64,000 bases of DNA from Cryptomeria japonica (Eukaryota; Streptophyta; Pinopsida; Cupressales; Cupressaceae). A program made the translations under genes and the position numbers. The stretch is from positions 422,247,757 through 422,311,756 of the forward strand of contig NC_081415.1 in assembly GCF_030272615.1 (NCBI RefSeq), given 5' to 3'. Within the stretch, counting starts at the first letter, position 1. Every line of letters starts with the position of its first letter. This document shows positions 12,361 to 24,257 of the stretch, piece by piece. Below the pieces are notes generated by a model, which made no database searches, was not told the DNA's origin, and saw only the letters and a list, made by a program, of their open reading frames with translations.

Positions 12361-13878
12361 TGTTGGCATTATGTGAACCGGTATGAGGACATAATGATAT
12401 TGTATGTTGTCATTGATGTCAATATGTGATATGAAGAGAGAATTGACATATGTGAGAACTGATATATATATGCCAAAGTAAAGCGGTATATTTGTTCAAG
12501 GTGAACTGACATGTCAAGGTGAACCGACATGTAGTCATGGGAACTGACACATTGAAGCATTGTATGACTACCGGTTGGTAGGTAGTTTCCACTTCATGAT
12601 TTCCGGTTGGAGTACCTCAAGCTTGTGTGACTCAATTGGTGATCTTTGTGTGATGAGTTAGCAGTATAACAAAGAACAGATCATGTTGCCACATCACCCT
12701 TGTGCACGTGAAGGATCTTGCATGAAGAAGACTATCCCTATCTACCTCGGGAATGTGCGAAGTCTGTAAACGGTGATAACATGTGATGGGTTATCAGCCG
12801 CCATGAAATCGGTGGAAAAAAAATGATGGAGAATTTCTTGAGATTGGATCAAGACTATTGCATTCAATACAGTATGATCAACAGTCAGGATTGAACTGTT
12901 TGAATTCCTTAACCTAACAGGTCTAGGGATTTGGGTTTATGCTATCGACCTGTTTTTGTCCTGTAAGGTTGATGTTGTGATTCTTTTAGAAGTTGTTGGC
13001 AAAAGTTGTGTCTGTGTATCTAAGAGAAGAGATACGTGATTCTTGCCAGACCAGAGGAGAGAAGTCATATCTGCAGAGTGTAAGTGCAGAAGGTGAAGAG
13101 GAGCTTAAGTGGATCTGCATTGGCATTGAGTGCTATTATCAGGTCATTGATATACCTGTTGATCTCTAACCACTTCAACAATTGTGAAATCCCCTAACAG
13201 GGTAGCCTTAACCGACTTGTTGAAAATCCTTTAACAGGTTAACTCGAAGCTACTGAGTCATTGATATCCTTTAGCTATTGAGTTCTTGAAATCCTCTAAC
13301 AAGGTACCCTTAATAGGGTTTAACCCTTAACCGGGCATTGTAGCCATCCCTTAACCGGGTGATCCCTAACAGGACCAGTTCCTAACAGAACCTATTGTAT
13401 CAGTCTTTAACCGGACAAGGCTTCTAACAAAGCAGACTTCTAAAGAGTTCAAAAACAGCTTGTGGGTATTCATCCCCACCGTGGTTTTTCCCAGTTGGGT
13501 TTCCATGTGAAAAATGTGTGTGTCATGTGTGATGCTTTCTTCATGTGATGTTATGATTATTTTCCGATTAAGTGGTGATGCATGTTGATCTTGCTGTAAT
13601 ATGTACATCTTTGATGGTAGATTGCTTGTTCATGCATTAGGGTGAAATGGGAATGAAGAGTTAGATTATATGAGAAGATAAGTGTCAACCGGTCTTTGCT
13701 TATCTCAGTTATATTGGTTTTTGTTGGTTGAACTCTATTGAAGGATCGGTGCTGCTATTTGTCTGTCAGTGCATAAGTGTTAGTTGACAAACTGGTTTAA
13801 GGTTGAGTTTTTGCCTGTACTGATTCACCCCCCCTCTCAGTACCAGTTTGGTACTATTCATTCATCATTAAGTTATCA
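12361..13878 (+). repeat. 3' LTR of copia-1
   Basis: Begins right after the polypurine tract and aligns over its whole length with the 5' LTR. Differences are mainly transitions in CG or CCGG contexts, such as ACCGAC versus ATTGAC. Confidence 0.95.
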
Positions 13879-13883
13879 AGATG
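13879..13883. repeat. Target-site duplication of copia-1, right copy
   Basis: AGATG immediately after the 3' LTR end; identical to the left copy. Confidence 0.93.
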
Positions 13884-13970
13884 AAGAAGACATGGGTTAA
13901 AAAGAGCGATAATGATGTAGGGAGTGGGTCCGCACCTGATTCTGGTGCTAGAAATTCATCTGGTAACTAA
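13884..13970 (+). pseudogene. Element C ORF1, 3' tail after copia-1
   Basis: The frame that stops at the copia-1 insertion continues here directly after the target duplication. It runs to a TAA at 13968-13970, encoding a short K/S/G-rich tail beginning KKTWVKK. The tails of ORF1 in D (KTWKKKP) and E (KQWIRKS) are similar, which supports the join. Confidence 0.8.
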
Positions 13971-14393
13971 GCTAAGGCATCCGAACTTGGGGGAAGTTTT
14001 CATGAAAATATTATAAACCCCTTGTTTGAGATATGTGTCTGATTCCGACACGTTGGAGAATTTATGTTTGATGATTACTGATCTATTGAAATGATTTATG
14101 GAAGAGTATGGGCAGATTTGAAGATCCACGGAAGATTTTTGTGCTATACAGAGTATCCAAAAGTATTAGGGCAAAGTGCCTTTATTATACCTTAAAGTTA
14201 GGTATGCGGAAGTTAAAAAGTGACTTAATCACTTCATTTCTCACTTTGCATTAGAAACGATAGTTTTTGAGTAAGCTCTAAGAGAAGATTTCAACGAGTT
14301 CAAAGCAAGAAGGCGATTCGACAAGGAACCCTAATCCAGTTATCAAGGTATTTATCTGTGAAACCTTTCAAAATTGAAGGTTGAATTTCTGAA

Positions 14394-17120
14394 ATGGTGG
14401 CCTCTGGAATTGCAACCCTGTTAGTTGTAGACATTGTTGAGAGAGCTCGACTAGATTTCAAGAAGCATCCATTTATCTCCATGGAAGATGTTTCGAAGAA
14501 CGAATTCTCATTTGTTCCACATGGTGTTTTGCACATTGAAGATATTAGGGTTTATACTCACTGTAACATTGGGGAGTTGGGAATTTTTAACCTATTGAAT
14601 CTTTACAACAAACAATTAACTGATGGGAATTCCATGTTGAAACCTAAATTTCAAGTACTGGAGGAAAAGGGTTTTGCACAATATGTTAGATTTTTGATGT
14701 TTGATGAACCCGAATGGGTCTGGATGTGCTGAGAAGAATGCATGATGAATTTATGTGGTTGAACAAGACTTTCAAGATCATAAATAATTCCATTAGGGTT
14801 ATAATAGAGTTGTGTTCATTCGGTGAGCTACCATCATTGAAGACTATGAAGAATCAAATTGTCATGGATGCAATCGGATCTAAATTTGACCGAAGAGTGA
14901 TGACAATCAATGACATTCTGGAGTATGATGTTAAATTTGCTTCAATTGTGATTGGGTATAAGTTATACTATTCCAGCAGAGAGAAATATGTATCTGGAAC
15001 AACAATTTATGTTGCATATGAAATGGTTAGAGAAAATAAGAAGTATGACCTGTGTAAACTGCTTCGGAGTGAGCTGATAAAGAATTTGAAGAAGATCAAG
15101 GAAAACAAGAAACATCGATTCAAATACTAAACCTTGATCCTATGCTTATTTTTCTACTTTATGAATGAAGTTTTGGGAGTCAGACAAGTCCAATGGGCTT
15201 TTGATAGACCCGTGGGAGTGCAAATCAGAGAGTATCTGTATAACACTGGTGATTCTAATTAAGGTCCAACATGCTAATCTTTGGGGTTACTTCAAGATTT
15301 TTCAGAAGGAAATGCATGAGAGGGAAATGATCCCTAAGATAATAGTGGAGAAGTATCAAGACACAATTTTCTTCATGGTGGACACAAACCAGTGCTTAAT
15401 GGGAGCCGTTGAACCCCACATTGTATGGATCATGCCCATGGGGTATGAGGTTGAGGAGAGAATTCTTGAGCTATATGCACAACATTTGTTAAGAAAACTG
15501 GTGGACACTTCTGAGGAAAGGTTTAGAACCTATGCAAAGAAGAGCTTGAAGTTGCACAAGCAGTTCAAGAAGCCATAAATTCAAAGGAAAGTCAGGAAGT
15601 AAGTATAAGCTTATGCGAAGAGCATAGGGATTTATAAGGAGGCTATCCAAGAGGTGAGAAAGGGGAACATCCTCTCTGAAGAACAAATTGTTAAGGTGAA
15701 GAAAGCTAAACCATAAGTATCTTCTTTGAAGCGCAAGCAGAGAAGGATCCATGAGCCCTCCTCCAATACTCAAAAGCATACAAGCACATCTAAATATCCA
15801 ATCAAATCATCTGGTGGTGAAGATAAGAAGAAGAAATATTTGTGATTGTAAAGGACGACGAAGAAACAAAGTCCGATGAAGTTATGAAGGAGGTAAAGAA
15901 AAAAACAGCTAAGGCCTCCAAAGTCACCAAGGAGAAGCCATTTGGTGGAAGCAAGAAACCAAAATTTTCTGAAATTGACAATGTGATTAAACAAGTAAAA
16001 CCTCCTATGTGCTTAGGTAAAATTGTAGATGTGAGTGTTAAGAATGGTAATTTAAAATTGATGTCTGAATTCTTAAGCAAGCCAAGAATCAATTCAAGAG
16101 AAAGACTAGAGTGAATAAGATAGTGGTTGGAAAAATAGATGAAGTCATAAAGGACACTGAGAAAATTTTGAGGAAAGTAATGCTTCAGAACCAATATGAA
16201 GTTATTCTGAAAAAGGTCAAGATGGTGCTCCTAAATTTGGTCTGGAAACATAGACCATGCCATCTCAAGGAGAGTAGAAAAAGGATGATACTCCCTCTAT
16301 TCCGGAAGTGTAGACATATTCTCACGTAGAGGTAAATGCTTTGGAAGAAGTTGGAGATGAGGATGCGACAAATAAGGGTGAAGAGGTGGAAGGAAAAGGA
16401 AATGAGGTTGAGGATGCTCATAATCCTTTAGTTGACACTGTTGATCCTATTGAGACAATTGAGAAGGATGCAGTCCCAGCTACGGCTAATGCATAGAAGA
16501 TTGAGGTTAAGGTTGAAGTTAATACTGAAGAAAGAGAAACTGTAGGGGCAGTGAAGGGAAAATAGATTATTGATGATCCATAATTTGTTCAAGGCCCTAT
16601 CAACCTTGCCTCTTTGTCCCCCATTCAAAATGTTCAACTAGCTTCATTTGCTCAGGCCAAGGCAAGTAAGGACATACTAAAATCACATACAAAATACAAT
16701 GAACTACTTACCTTGGCATATGGTATTCTTGAGAAAATAATGCTTTCCTATGTAAAGAATAAGTCAGATACTCCATCCGGATAGCTGAAGAGTTTATTCA
16801 ACTTTGTAGATACTCATTTTGAGTCCTTGGAAAAGTCAGTTGAGGTGAAGGTTCGAAGTGAATTCAATGCTAAGAGGCTCTAGACATTGAAGAGGATGAT
16901 TGCTGGTGGCATAGCCATATTAGATGATTGTGTCAAAAGTATGCATGAAGCATTATCCAAAGGTGGTAACATTTACAAATCATGTCTATCATTGCCAAAT
17001 TTCACCAAGGATATTAAGGAGAAGTCCAAGGAGCATGATGATCAATTGGCCTGGATATCTTAGTTGCTTGATCCTTTGTTGGTTTCCATGAGTAGTCAAG
17101 AAGATCAACTTATAAACTAA
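14394..17120 (+). pseudogene. Element C ORF2, unknown protein of about 900 residues
   Basis: It starts MVASGIATLL at 14394 and ends at a TAA at 17118-17120, with frameshifts near 14700 and 15150 and several further stops. It matches ORF2 of element E in order. The N-terminal part has IRVYTHCNIGEL (E: PRMYIHCHIEEL) and then VLRRMHDEFMWL (E: VLSRVHGEFF, then a stop). A middle part has SIVIGYKLYYSS (E: SMILGYKTTHAN) and IMPMGYEVEERI (E: WVTEMGYETDDN). A K/E-rich linker and a C-terminal helical, probably coiled-coil region follow. I recognise no catalytic motif and no protease, integrase or polymerase. The function is unknown; its retention in C and E suggests a role in the element's life cycle. 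Confidence 0.65.
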
Positions 17121-17206
17121 TGCATTTAGCCTCAAAGTTCGACGGAGGTTTCCGACGGACAAGTCATTTTGTGATCAATTTTTTTTTAAAAAAAAAAAAA
17201 ATGCTC

Positions 17207-17235
17207 GAAAACGTCGAAATGTCGACGACGTTTTC
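17207..17235. repeat. Perfect 10-bp inverted repeat (hairpin)
   Basis: GAAAACGTCG at 17207-17216 and its exact complement CGACGTTTTC at 17226-17235, with a 9-base loop. It lies just downstream of a long T then A tract. Confidence 0.75.
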
Positions 17236-17340
17236 CAACGAAGCCCGTGTTAGTAGGAATTCTGATGACCATAAACATTATTAAAAAAAAGAAGAAAAGC
17301 GCGGGTTCATTTTAAAACCATGCGCGACGGATTGAATTAA

Positions 17341-17475
17341 CTCTCAACTTCCTCTGCCTCTGCCAATTCCTTTGTTTCTTTTGCCTCTTCCTCTGCCTCT
17401 CCCTCTGCAAATCGAGTTCGACATGTCCTTTGCCTCTTGTGCCTCTGCCTCTTCCTCTTCCTCTGCCTCTCCAAA
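17341..17475. repeat. CCTCTGCC-type low-complexity repeat
   Basis: CCTCTGCCTCT and TTCCTCTGCC units repeat imperfectly over about 130 bases in a strongly pyrimidine-rich plus strand. No function can be seen. Confidence 0.7.
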
Positions 17476-18469
17476 TTAGGTTGTCTAGTAGGTAATATCA
17501 AAGGATTGATTCTGTAGTTTGGAGGGTATCAAACTATTGGAAGGCAAAATTCCTATAGATTTTCACATGCCTATAAATTCCCGTGGACTAGCAAGTTGTG
17601 TGTTTGAGTCATGTAAATTTGGTTGCAGACAAGTTCATTTCAGAGTGTGTGTCTCATAAATTTGAGCTTGCCATCCTACCAGTATGTTCTCATTTATCTA
17701 TTTTTCTTTACTTTCCTAATGCTGTAGTTCCTAGTTATTGAAAAGTTTCTAATTATCGATTATGTTAGATAAAGGCTAAAAGTATTGTATACAAATTAAA
17801 AAATAAGTAAACCCTATTTACTATACCAAAATTAGGACAGAAGCAGCAATGATGTCCACATATTTATCTAAGTGGTGTTACAAAATAGACTTCAACTTCC
17901 AAGTTTTGTCAAATCCACAGGAAAAATCTTTTAAAATCAAATAAGGTGATAAGAATTTTAATCTTCTATAGTTCAATTTGGCACCAGTTGTAGAGTGTGT
18001 TGTGATTCAATCTAACAGTTGGAATTTTTGCTTGAATGCCCCCTTGTGCATATAGCCTTATTTTGCCCATCATATATAATAGATTTGAGAAATCTTTAAA
18101 TGGATCTCCCTCGGTCAAATTTGTCTAGGTGTCGTTCCTCTTCATTCCACCTACTATTATCATATGTTGAAAGTTGTAAAATCCCCAAAAAATTCTCTGT
18201 CCAGGAAGGTTTTGGTCATTTTTCTCACTTTTTGTGGAGTTTCAGACTTTTTGTTGACTACTAGACTTATTCTAATTATCTAATATCCAGTTCCAATTGT
18301 CAGTCCCACATGGAAGTTGTTGGTTCCCAAAACCACAGATTGGAAACCAAAGAGTTTTGCCACTTCTCTTGATGAATTTTGAATCAGTCTTGGCCAACAA
18401 TCGAGAATGATTGATAGATCAAATTATCCTACACTTCAGGCTTCGCTAAACCAAGGCGGGTGAACCTAT

Positions 18470-19364
18470 ATCTAAAACCTAAAACTGAAGGTTAAATAAT
18501 TTTCTATAGCGAATTTAAGAAATTAGGCGACTTCAAGATGGCAATTGATCCTGAACCCAATCTTATTATCTGAAAACTGTAACTGCTTGCTTGTAAATGA
18601 ATCTTTATAAAGTAGTGATTGTATGAATTATAAATATGATTCCTTAATGAAACTTGCTTTGGAAATACTTGATTCAAATATATAAAATCAATAAAAGACT
18701 AGTGCCTGGATTCCTTACTGGTTTCATATCATTTCAAATGAAAAAACCTACGTTTAACCTTAGAGACAGTTTTAATAACTTGTTAAAGAGACAAGAACAT
18801 CATCTCAAAGTCTTCCATATGAATTGCAATTAAAATGTGACATCTAGTTAGTCTTACTGAATTTAACTTTACTTTGAAAGACCAATAAGACAATTCGAAG
18901 TTTTCCAACCAATCCTTCAAACTGAAAGTCAATCTTAATTACAACAACATAAGATTGCACAATGAAACAACCTATGTAAATAGATTTATCCAAGGGATCA
19001 ATCCATTGAAAAGATAGATACCATCATGAATGAGAAACACTTGAATCTTTATATTGAAAATAAAATACTTAAACCAGTTGAATTTTAGTGCATATCCTCC
19101 ACCAACTTGGTACTTCCAGACAACGAGTTCATAAGAGAATGCATAGAGATTGTCTTGATAAAAAAAACTATAAACTTGTGATATTTGTCTCTCCTAAAAG
19201 ATACTCCACATATAGATGAGGTTTTAGTTTGAAAAATGAAAGGGCACACCCTTTCATTAAACTAAAATTAACAAAAAACTAACTAGAAACTAACTACCTA
19301 AAATCTGCCCTAACAAACTAAAACTATAAAATACAAAGTCACATATTTAAACATCTGTTGATAT
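18470..19364 (-). repeat. Conserved 3' non-coding region of the A/B family
   Basis: About 900 bases match 40636-41526 of element B, including TTTTCTATAGCGAATTT at the outer end, GACAGTTTTAATAA, GAAAGACCAATAAGACAA and GAAAGGGCA.ACCCTTTCATTAAA. Part of the same sequence also occurs alone near 36790-36900. Conservation outside the ORF supports one mobile unit rather than a duplicated host gene. Confidence 0.65.
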
Positions 19365-22313
19365 CTATGGCTGGTCTCCAAGCATTTGATCACACTTTTG
19401 AATGTGATTCAAATATCCCTCTGATTTGTAGGTATCTGCATCGTAGATAATATCTTTGACCACAATCTCCAAAGTGATAAAGTTTTCCATCTGCTCGATT
19501 GTCTCTGTCATGTCAAGTACATCAGACTGGGCAATGTTAAGGGAAGCACTGAGAAGACTTTGGCACTCCATAATCCATTTATCCTTATCCTTAATCTGTC
19601 CATTCTGATCTACAATTTGTGGAAAACCATGTTGTACTATTTCCTTACATTCATTAAATTCATATTGCAATTCTGTGTCAAAGTCTTCATGCTTTTTCAA
19701 CAACTTTTGTATTCCTTTAATGACTTCAACATCTGTATTGGCCATTGTCTTATCATGCAACATAGTTCCTAGTCTGTTATAAATCCGGTTGTGAGATATT
19801 GAATTATCCATATTCTTTTGATAAACAACCCAGAAATATTCAAGGAAACCCTGAAATTTTTCAAATCTCCCAGTCAATAAAATAGAGGTTGTGTCAGCCC
19901 TCACACTCTGCATTTTCCTTTTCAACTTTTTATTTTCTAGTTGCACTTCCTCACATTTATTTTTCCACTAAGACCCATCATGGATTTGTGACACAAGTTG
20001 TCCTCCTCTTTTTAGCAATTCTTCATATAGTCCCTTGTATTGATCTCTTTCTTTGATCATTTTGACCAATTGTGCTTTATTAAATTTTGAAATATCAATA
20101 CCCATATCAGCAGTAACAATGGGATCTACTTCACCAAATTTCAATTTCATCATGTGACCAAAGGCTTTATCCACATCAATGATTTTTGGCCTCTTATTTG
20201 GAGGGTAAAGAGCCCATAAAAGAAAATCCTCTTCATTCTGGTCAAATCTAGAGCTGACATACACATCATTTACCCCCTGAATATCCAATTTAAAATCCTT
20301 ATTCTCAGAATGTAACATGCAATCAAAAATAAATGATGCACTCATATCCCATCCTAGAAAGATGATGATGCCCACTTCACTAAGAAGATGTCTTCCCCTT
20401 TGAGGGGTTATAGTGGTCAATTCTAAATTGATTTCTTCCTTTGGTTTCCCCAACAATTCTGATTCTTTTTCAGGGGTTACATTTGGGATAGAGTCTCTCA
20501 GTTTTTTCCCTTTGAAATTATATTAAAAATGATTTAAATTCTTTTGACTTAATAAAAACATCATCAGACACAAAGGCAGAATACTCATCGTATCTTGCAT
20601 CACTATAGACGTTCAGCCAGGCAACAATTTTCTCTTGCAATTCTAGCTCTTCTGCTGTGTCTGGTGCTTGATGCCTAGATACCACCTCAACTTCTTCGAA
20701 CTCATCTTCACTCTCCACTCTCTTCTTCTTCAATTTCCATTTCTTGCAATCTCTTTTTCTTTTCTTCCAATTTCTTGTTTAATTCATCAATGGCCGTCTA
20801 GGCCTCTTCCTCCTCCATGTTTCTAAACATATCCTCTGCTTCCAAGTAAACATGAATATAATCTCCCAGATTTTGAATTTTCTTGCAATTGTGAATATAT
20901 CCCTTAGGGTCATAATTGACCCTAGCAACATATTTGAACAAATTGTATTCTTCAATCAGTTTCCTATCAATGACTTCATAAGCCTTTGTTGATACAATGA
21001 TAAAATCCCCAAAACTAAGTCCCAACTAGGAAAGTCTGCTTATGCATACCTCCAAAATGTTTGGCATTTGAAACACTTCACTATCTCACAATCTCTAGAT
21101 AAGCAATTATGTCTGGTACAAATTTTGGCAACAGATATGGGGTTCCTTCGAAACCATAAATCCTGAAGCAAGTAAAATCCTTGTGAACAAACCAATTGCC
21201 CTAGTTGTGATTGACAATACCTCTTTCATAAAAAACATCAAGTCTAAGAAATCTTTTAACTTCAGTGGAAATAGATCCTTCACATGAGACACCATACATT
21301 TGGTATAATGGATTTACTATTAACTCTTCAAACTTGATGTAGTTTGATTTCACATATCGTGAATCCCAAACTGATGTCCACATCTGTACTGGTTGTTCTT
21401 TACCTGCTCTGTCCACTGTGTTCAATTTTAAGTTCATTGGCCACATACCCCTAAATTTTCCATAAAATCAAATCAAATGCATTAACAACGAGTAAAACTT
21501 GAAAGTGGGCTCCCTATTATCTCCGAGGTTCAAGAAACCTTCATGTAATTTTTTTACAACATAAGTAGCATAATCAAAGGGTCTTGGCTCATACATTTGT
21601 ACATTTGTTGCTAACACCAGTGACCCGATATTAGCTACATCAGGGACCTCTATACCTCTAACCTGTCTGCATGACATATAGGTGTGCTGTAAGTAGTGTC
21701 TAAAAATGTCCATGTTGAATGGGGGACCATCCTCTTCGGTTAGAATGCCCTTCTCAACCCTATGGAAAGCTAAGTTCCATCCTTTATAAGTATTATCCAT
21801 TTTAACAAATTCCTCCTCTAGTTCTTCAAACAACAAGGGTACATCAGGGTTAGGGTCTAAGCTAAAAACTTCATCTATGGTGCCACAGCTAAATCTAATA
21901 AACACTTAGCCATTTGGAAATTGAATGCATCTTTTCACAGAATTGTGACCAAGACTTCCATCAATATGATATTTACAAAAAACATTTGGAACAACTAGTT
22001 TACCTAAGTTGGTTATCCACAGGTTACAAATTGGCACTTCTCTGTCCTTTCTCAGAAAATGAACCATGAAGAGTTCATAACCTCTCACCTTTGTCCACAC
22101 ATCTCTAACCCCTTTAAACCTGTCCTCAAGTCGGTCTTTTCTGGGCAAATGCTATTTTGACCTCCTTGATTTTGGGCCTAGGGACTGCAATTGATCAATG
22201 ATATCTTGATTCAATTTCTGTGTAGGAGGGACTTTTGCTATTTTGGATTTTAAAGATGTGGATTCGGAGCCTTTAGCACTCCTCTTTCTTCCCGATGAAC
22301 TTGCAGCCTCCAT
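19365..22313 (-). pseudogene. Element A ORF, unknown protein (~980 residues)
   Basis: I chose the Met at 22313 because the B copy starts with the same MEA(A)SSS..KR context. The frame runs 2949 nt to a stop at 19365, with multiple stops and shifts. Landmarks also found in B: KLNQD(I/M)ID near the N-terminus, EEDGPPF, YMSC, MYEPRPFDYA, FKFYSLLMHL, SNYIKFEELIV, GVSCEGSIS, VFI(K/H)SKEFK, FKGKKLRDSIPN, DIQGVNDV, SRFDQ, WALYPP.KRP.IIDVDKA, then a basic/coiled region with MQSVRADT and NRLGT.LHDKTMA. No membrane segment, zinc knuckle or catalytic signature stands out. Both copies keep almost the same length, so I infer a real protein of a multicopy element. A distant link to ORF2 of C/E is possible. 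Confidence 0.6.
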
Positions 22314-22559
22314 GATGCATGATGAATTGTGAGCAATAATTCTCACCTTGTGTTTTTTTTACTAAGACGCAACCTGCATTTGGTTCTTAATTTGCTTCGT
22401 GTGAGACATCAATCTACTCAATTGCACACATTAAATATAGGTTGCTTTGGTTTCAGTTTTGAATTGTATCTGTAATGGCTCATTAGTATATGCTTTCCCA
22501 ACGAATTACTCCCTTGGCGCCATCAACAATATTTTATTCCTTAAGTCGCTTTGTTTCTT

Positions 22560-22935
22560 ATTGATGTGTATCTTCTTGAGCCCTGCATCGGGTGTTGGCA
22601 TAACCTTGAACAACCTCTGCCGATAGTTACTTTTTCCCCGATGAATCTCCTGCTCTATTGTTTCCATCGGGCATCAGGATAGCTTGAAATGTTACACCTC
22701 GATCTCTTTAAGTTGTACCGATGACTAAGGCTTCTCTTCCTATCAGTGCAAGTCTTTCCGAGAGCCTTATCGACTATCGACAAGACAACAATTCGCATGT
22801 TCCTATAGTGAAAGTCACATTGATGATAGTTTCGTAATGACTCAGTCGATGTATATCCTCCCGATGTGTCTATTGGGTATCGCGATAACTGCTATCCCCT
22901 TTTAGCAATAGTTAATCACTTCTCGACGACCTTTG
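22560..22935 (-). repeat. CGATG/CATCGG-rich upstream region of element A
   Basis: Many CCGATG, CATCGG and TCGGG words occur in about 375 bases. A segment near 22740-22790 (AAGTCTTTCCGAGAGCC) matches the B region near 51920-51950. It precedes the ORF on the minus strand and could be a promoter-bearing region; that is inference from position only. Confidence 0.5.
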
Positions 22936-22939
22936 GATT

Positions 22940-24199
22940 TGTTGGCATTATTGGATGAATTGATTATGTGTTGAATTGATGTTTTATCATTGATGTCAAC
23001 ACTAGCTGTTATGGTTGGTTACCGACACACAAGTTTTGGTTACCGGTAGAAGATCTAGTGTTACCGACATAAGAGACTATCTATTGGACACTTCCCGCAT
23101 GTTTGGATCTATGGAATGTGATTGGTTACACATGGTACATGCTTCTAGAGCATGTATTGGTCCGATGGTATTGACTTGTTAATCCGATGCTATCATACAC
23201 TATGGTAAATCCTTATCGGCACTAGTTTAAGGCTTTACCGACATAACTCTCATTGAGGAATCTTGACAGGATGCATAATTGGTGCCGGTGCAACTTCTAC
23301 ATGGATTTTAGGATGTTGAAGATGTTCTTTGATGGTGCTTCAACTACTTGAAGACATTGCTTTGGCATGGTGGACCCAGAATAGGTCCGGTACCTATCTA
23401 GGTTATAGACTGATATCATGCTAATGTATACTCTACACGTTACCGAGATGTTTCAGGATGATTTATGGATTTTTTTATTGTTGTTTTGGTCTTAAGCCGA
23501 CATAGCATATCATTGTAATATGAATTTATGTAATGATCTTATTGTAATATATTTTAGGTGGCCGACCTAATTGGTTTAGGCCTTAGGGTTTGTATTAAAT
23601 GATGTAAGATCTCATTGTAGATCGTGATATGGGAATGAAATAAGTGTTCGTGGTCTTGAAATGCAATATCATATGCGAAGGAGATTTGGTCAATCATAGG
23701 TGATCTAATTGTGATTAAGGAAGAGGTCAAAGGCCTCTGGTATTGAGCTTAACTGAGACTGTAATCAGGCATGGTAGATGCTATTTATGGCAGTTCACTC
23801 TATTGGATTGTTGTCCATTTATCCTGAGATGGTTGTAGCCTCTCTGTAGTTAGTGAGACTCTTTTGTAATGAGTAGTACGCTCTAGGTAGTGTGTCTTGT
23901 TGCATGTGTAGGCCCCTCATTGTATCACATGCTTTTTGCATAAGTATCATCTAACTGTGGGTAGGCTTCCCACTGTGGTTTTTCCCTTTCCAGGTTTTCC
24001 ACGTAAAAATCATGGTGTTATGTGGTCTGGTTGCTTTGCATTGATTATTTGTTTATTTGTTAAGTTGTATTGTTTATCGGTATTTGTTTTTGCTCTACTG
24101 GTACTTAATATGTTTAAGGGTTATTAAGTGGATTAAATGTTATAATCTATCAACAATTGATTCACCCACCCTCTCAGTTGTTCACCAGTTATCCTAACA
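22940..24199 (+). repeat. 5' LTR of copia-2
   Basis: Begins TGTTGGCATTATTGG and ends TTATCCTAACA. It has the conserved block CCCACTGTGGTTTTTCCC near 23968, GGTGTTATGTGG near 24013 and GATTCACCCACCCTCTCAG near 24159. Confidence 0.93.
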
Positions 24200-24200
24200 A

Positions 24201-24213
24201 TTAGTATCAGAGC
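24201..24213 (+). promoter_or_regulatory. Primer binding site of copia-2
   Basis: TTAGTATCAGAGC one base after the LTR matches the initiator Met-tRNA site TGGTATCAGAGC with one G-to-A change. Confidence 0.87.
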
Positions 24214-24257
24214 TTTGGTCCTCTTTTGTAGAAGCTTAAACGCTTGAGGTAGATCCT

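Larger units (their letters stand above)
6438..13878 (+). mobile_element. Copia-1: complete Ty1/copia retrotransposon
   Basis: Two LTRs of 1519 and 1518 bp flank a primer site, a gag-pol frame in the order gag, protease, integrase, reverse transcriptase, RNase H, and a polypurine tract. That order defines Ty1/copia (Pseudoviridae). The element is bounded by a perfect 5-bp duplication AGATG (6433-6437 and 13879-13883) and lies inside ORF1 of element C. G-rich tracts are duplicated before the 3' LTR, a feature described for Sireviruses; I treat that lineage as possible, not proven. The first 300 bases or so of the two LTRs show about 12 differences, mostly C/T or G/A, so the insertion is not recent. 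Confidence 0.95.
4161..17120 (+). mobile_element. Element C: non-autonomous LTR element split by copia-1, 3' LTR missing
   Basis: Plus-strand order is 5' LTR (4161-5276), primer site (5278-5290), ORF1 (5345-6437, resuming at 13884-13970) and ORF2 (14394-17120). Copia-1 (6438-13878) sits inside ORF1. ORF1 and ORF2 correspond segment by segment to those of element E on the minus strand. After the ORF2 stop the expected polypurine tracts and 3' LTR are absent; unrelated sequence follows, so the element is 3'-truncated. No pol genes are present. Confidence 0.8.
17121..18469. other. Interval between elements C and A, no gene recognised
   Basis: It contains a T9/A14 tract with a hairpin (17181-17235) and a CCTCTGCC-type pyrimidine-rich repeat (17341-17475). 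Otherwise it is AT-rich with stops in all frames. The CGACGGAGG and CCGACGGAC motifs near 17139-17162 could be the terminus of an unidentified mobile element, but I could not find a partner. Confidence 0.5.
18470..22939 (-). mobile_element. Element A: repeat family with an unassigned ~980-codon ORF
   Basis: On the minus strand it consists of an upstream CGATG-rich region (22939 to about 22316), a long broken ORF (22313-19365) and about 900 bases of 3' sequence down to near 18470. All three parts match element B (40636 to about 52200) in the same order, including the 3' non-coding part. Copia-2 interrupts the upstream part at 22940, and more of A probably continues from 27552. I find no LTRs, terminal inverted repeats, poly(A) tail, transposase or reverse transcriptase. 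The ends are approximate, set where similarity to B fades. Confidence 0.6.

Noticed and set aside
7444..13608. Similar short minus-strand ORFs near 7444-7686 and 13366-13608
   Set aside because: They are antisense readings of the two copia-1 LTRs, not genes.
17121..18469. A 3' LTR for element C
   Set aside because: No sequence matching the 4161-5276 LTR and no polypurine tract occurs after the ORF2 stop.
18470..22939. LTRs flanking the A/B ORF
   Set aside because: The roughly 900-base 3' region is not repeated on the upstream side in either copy.
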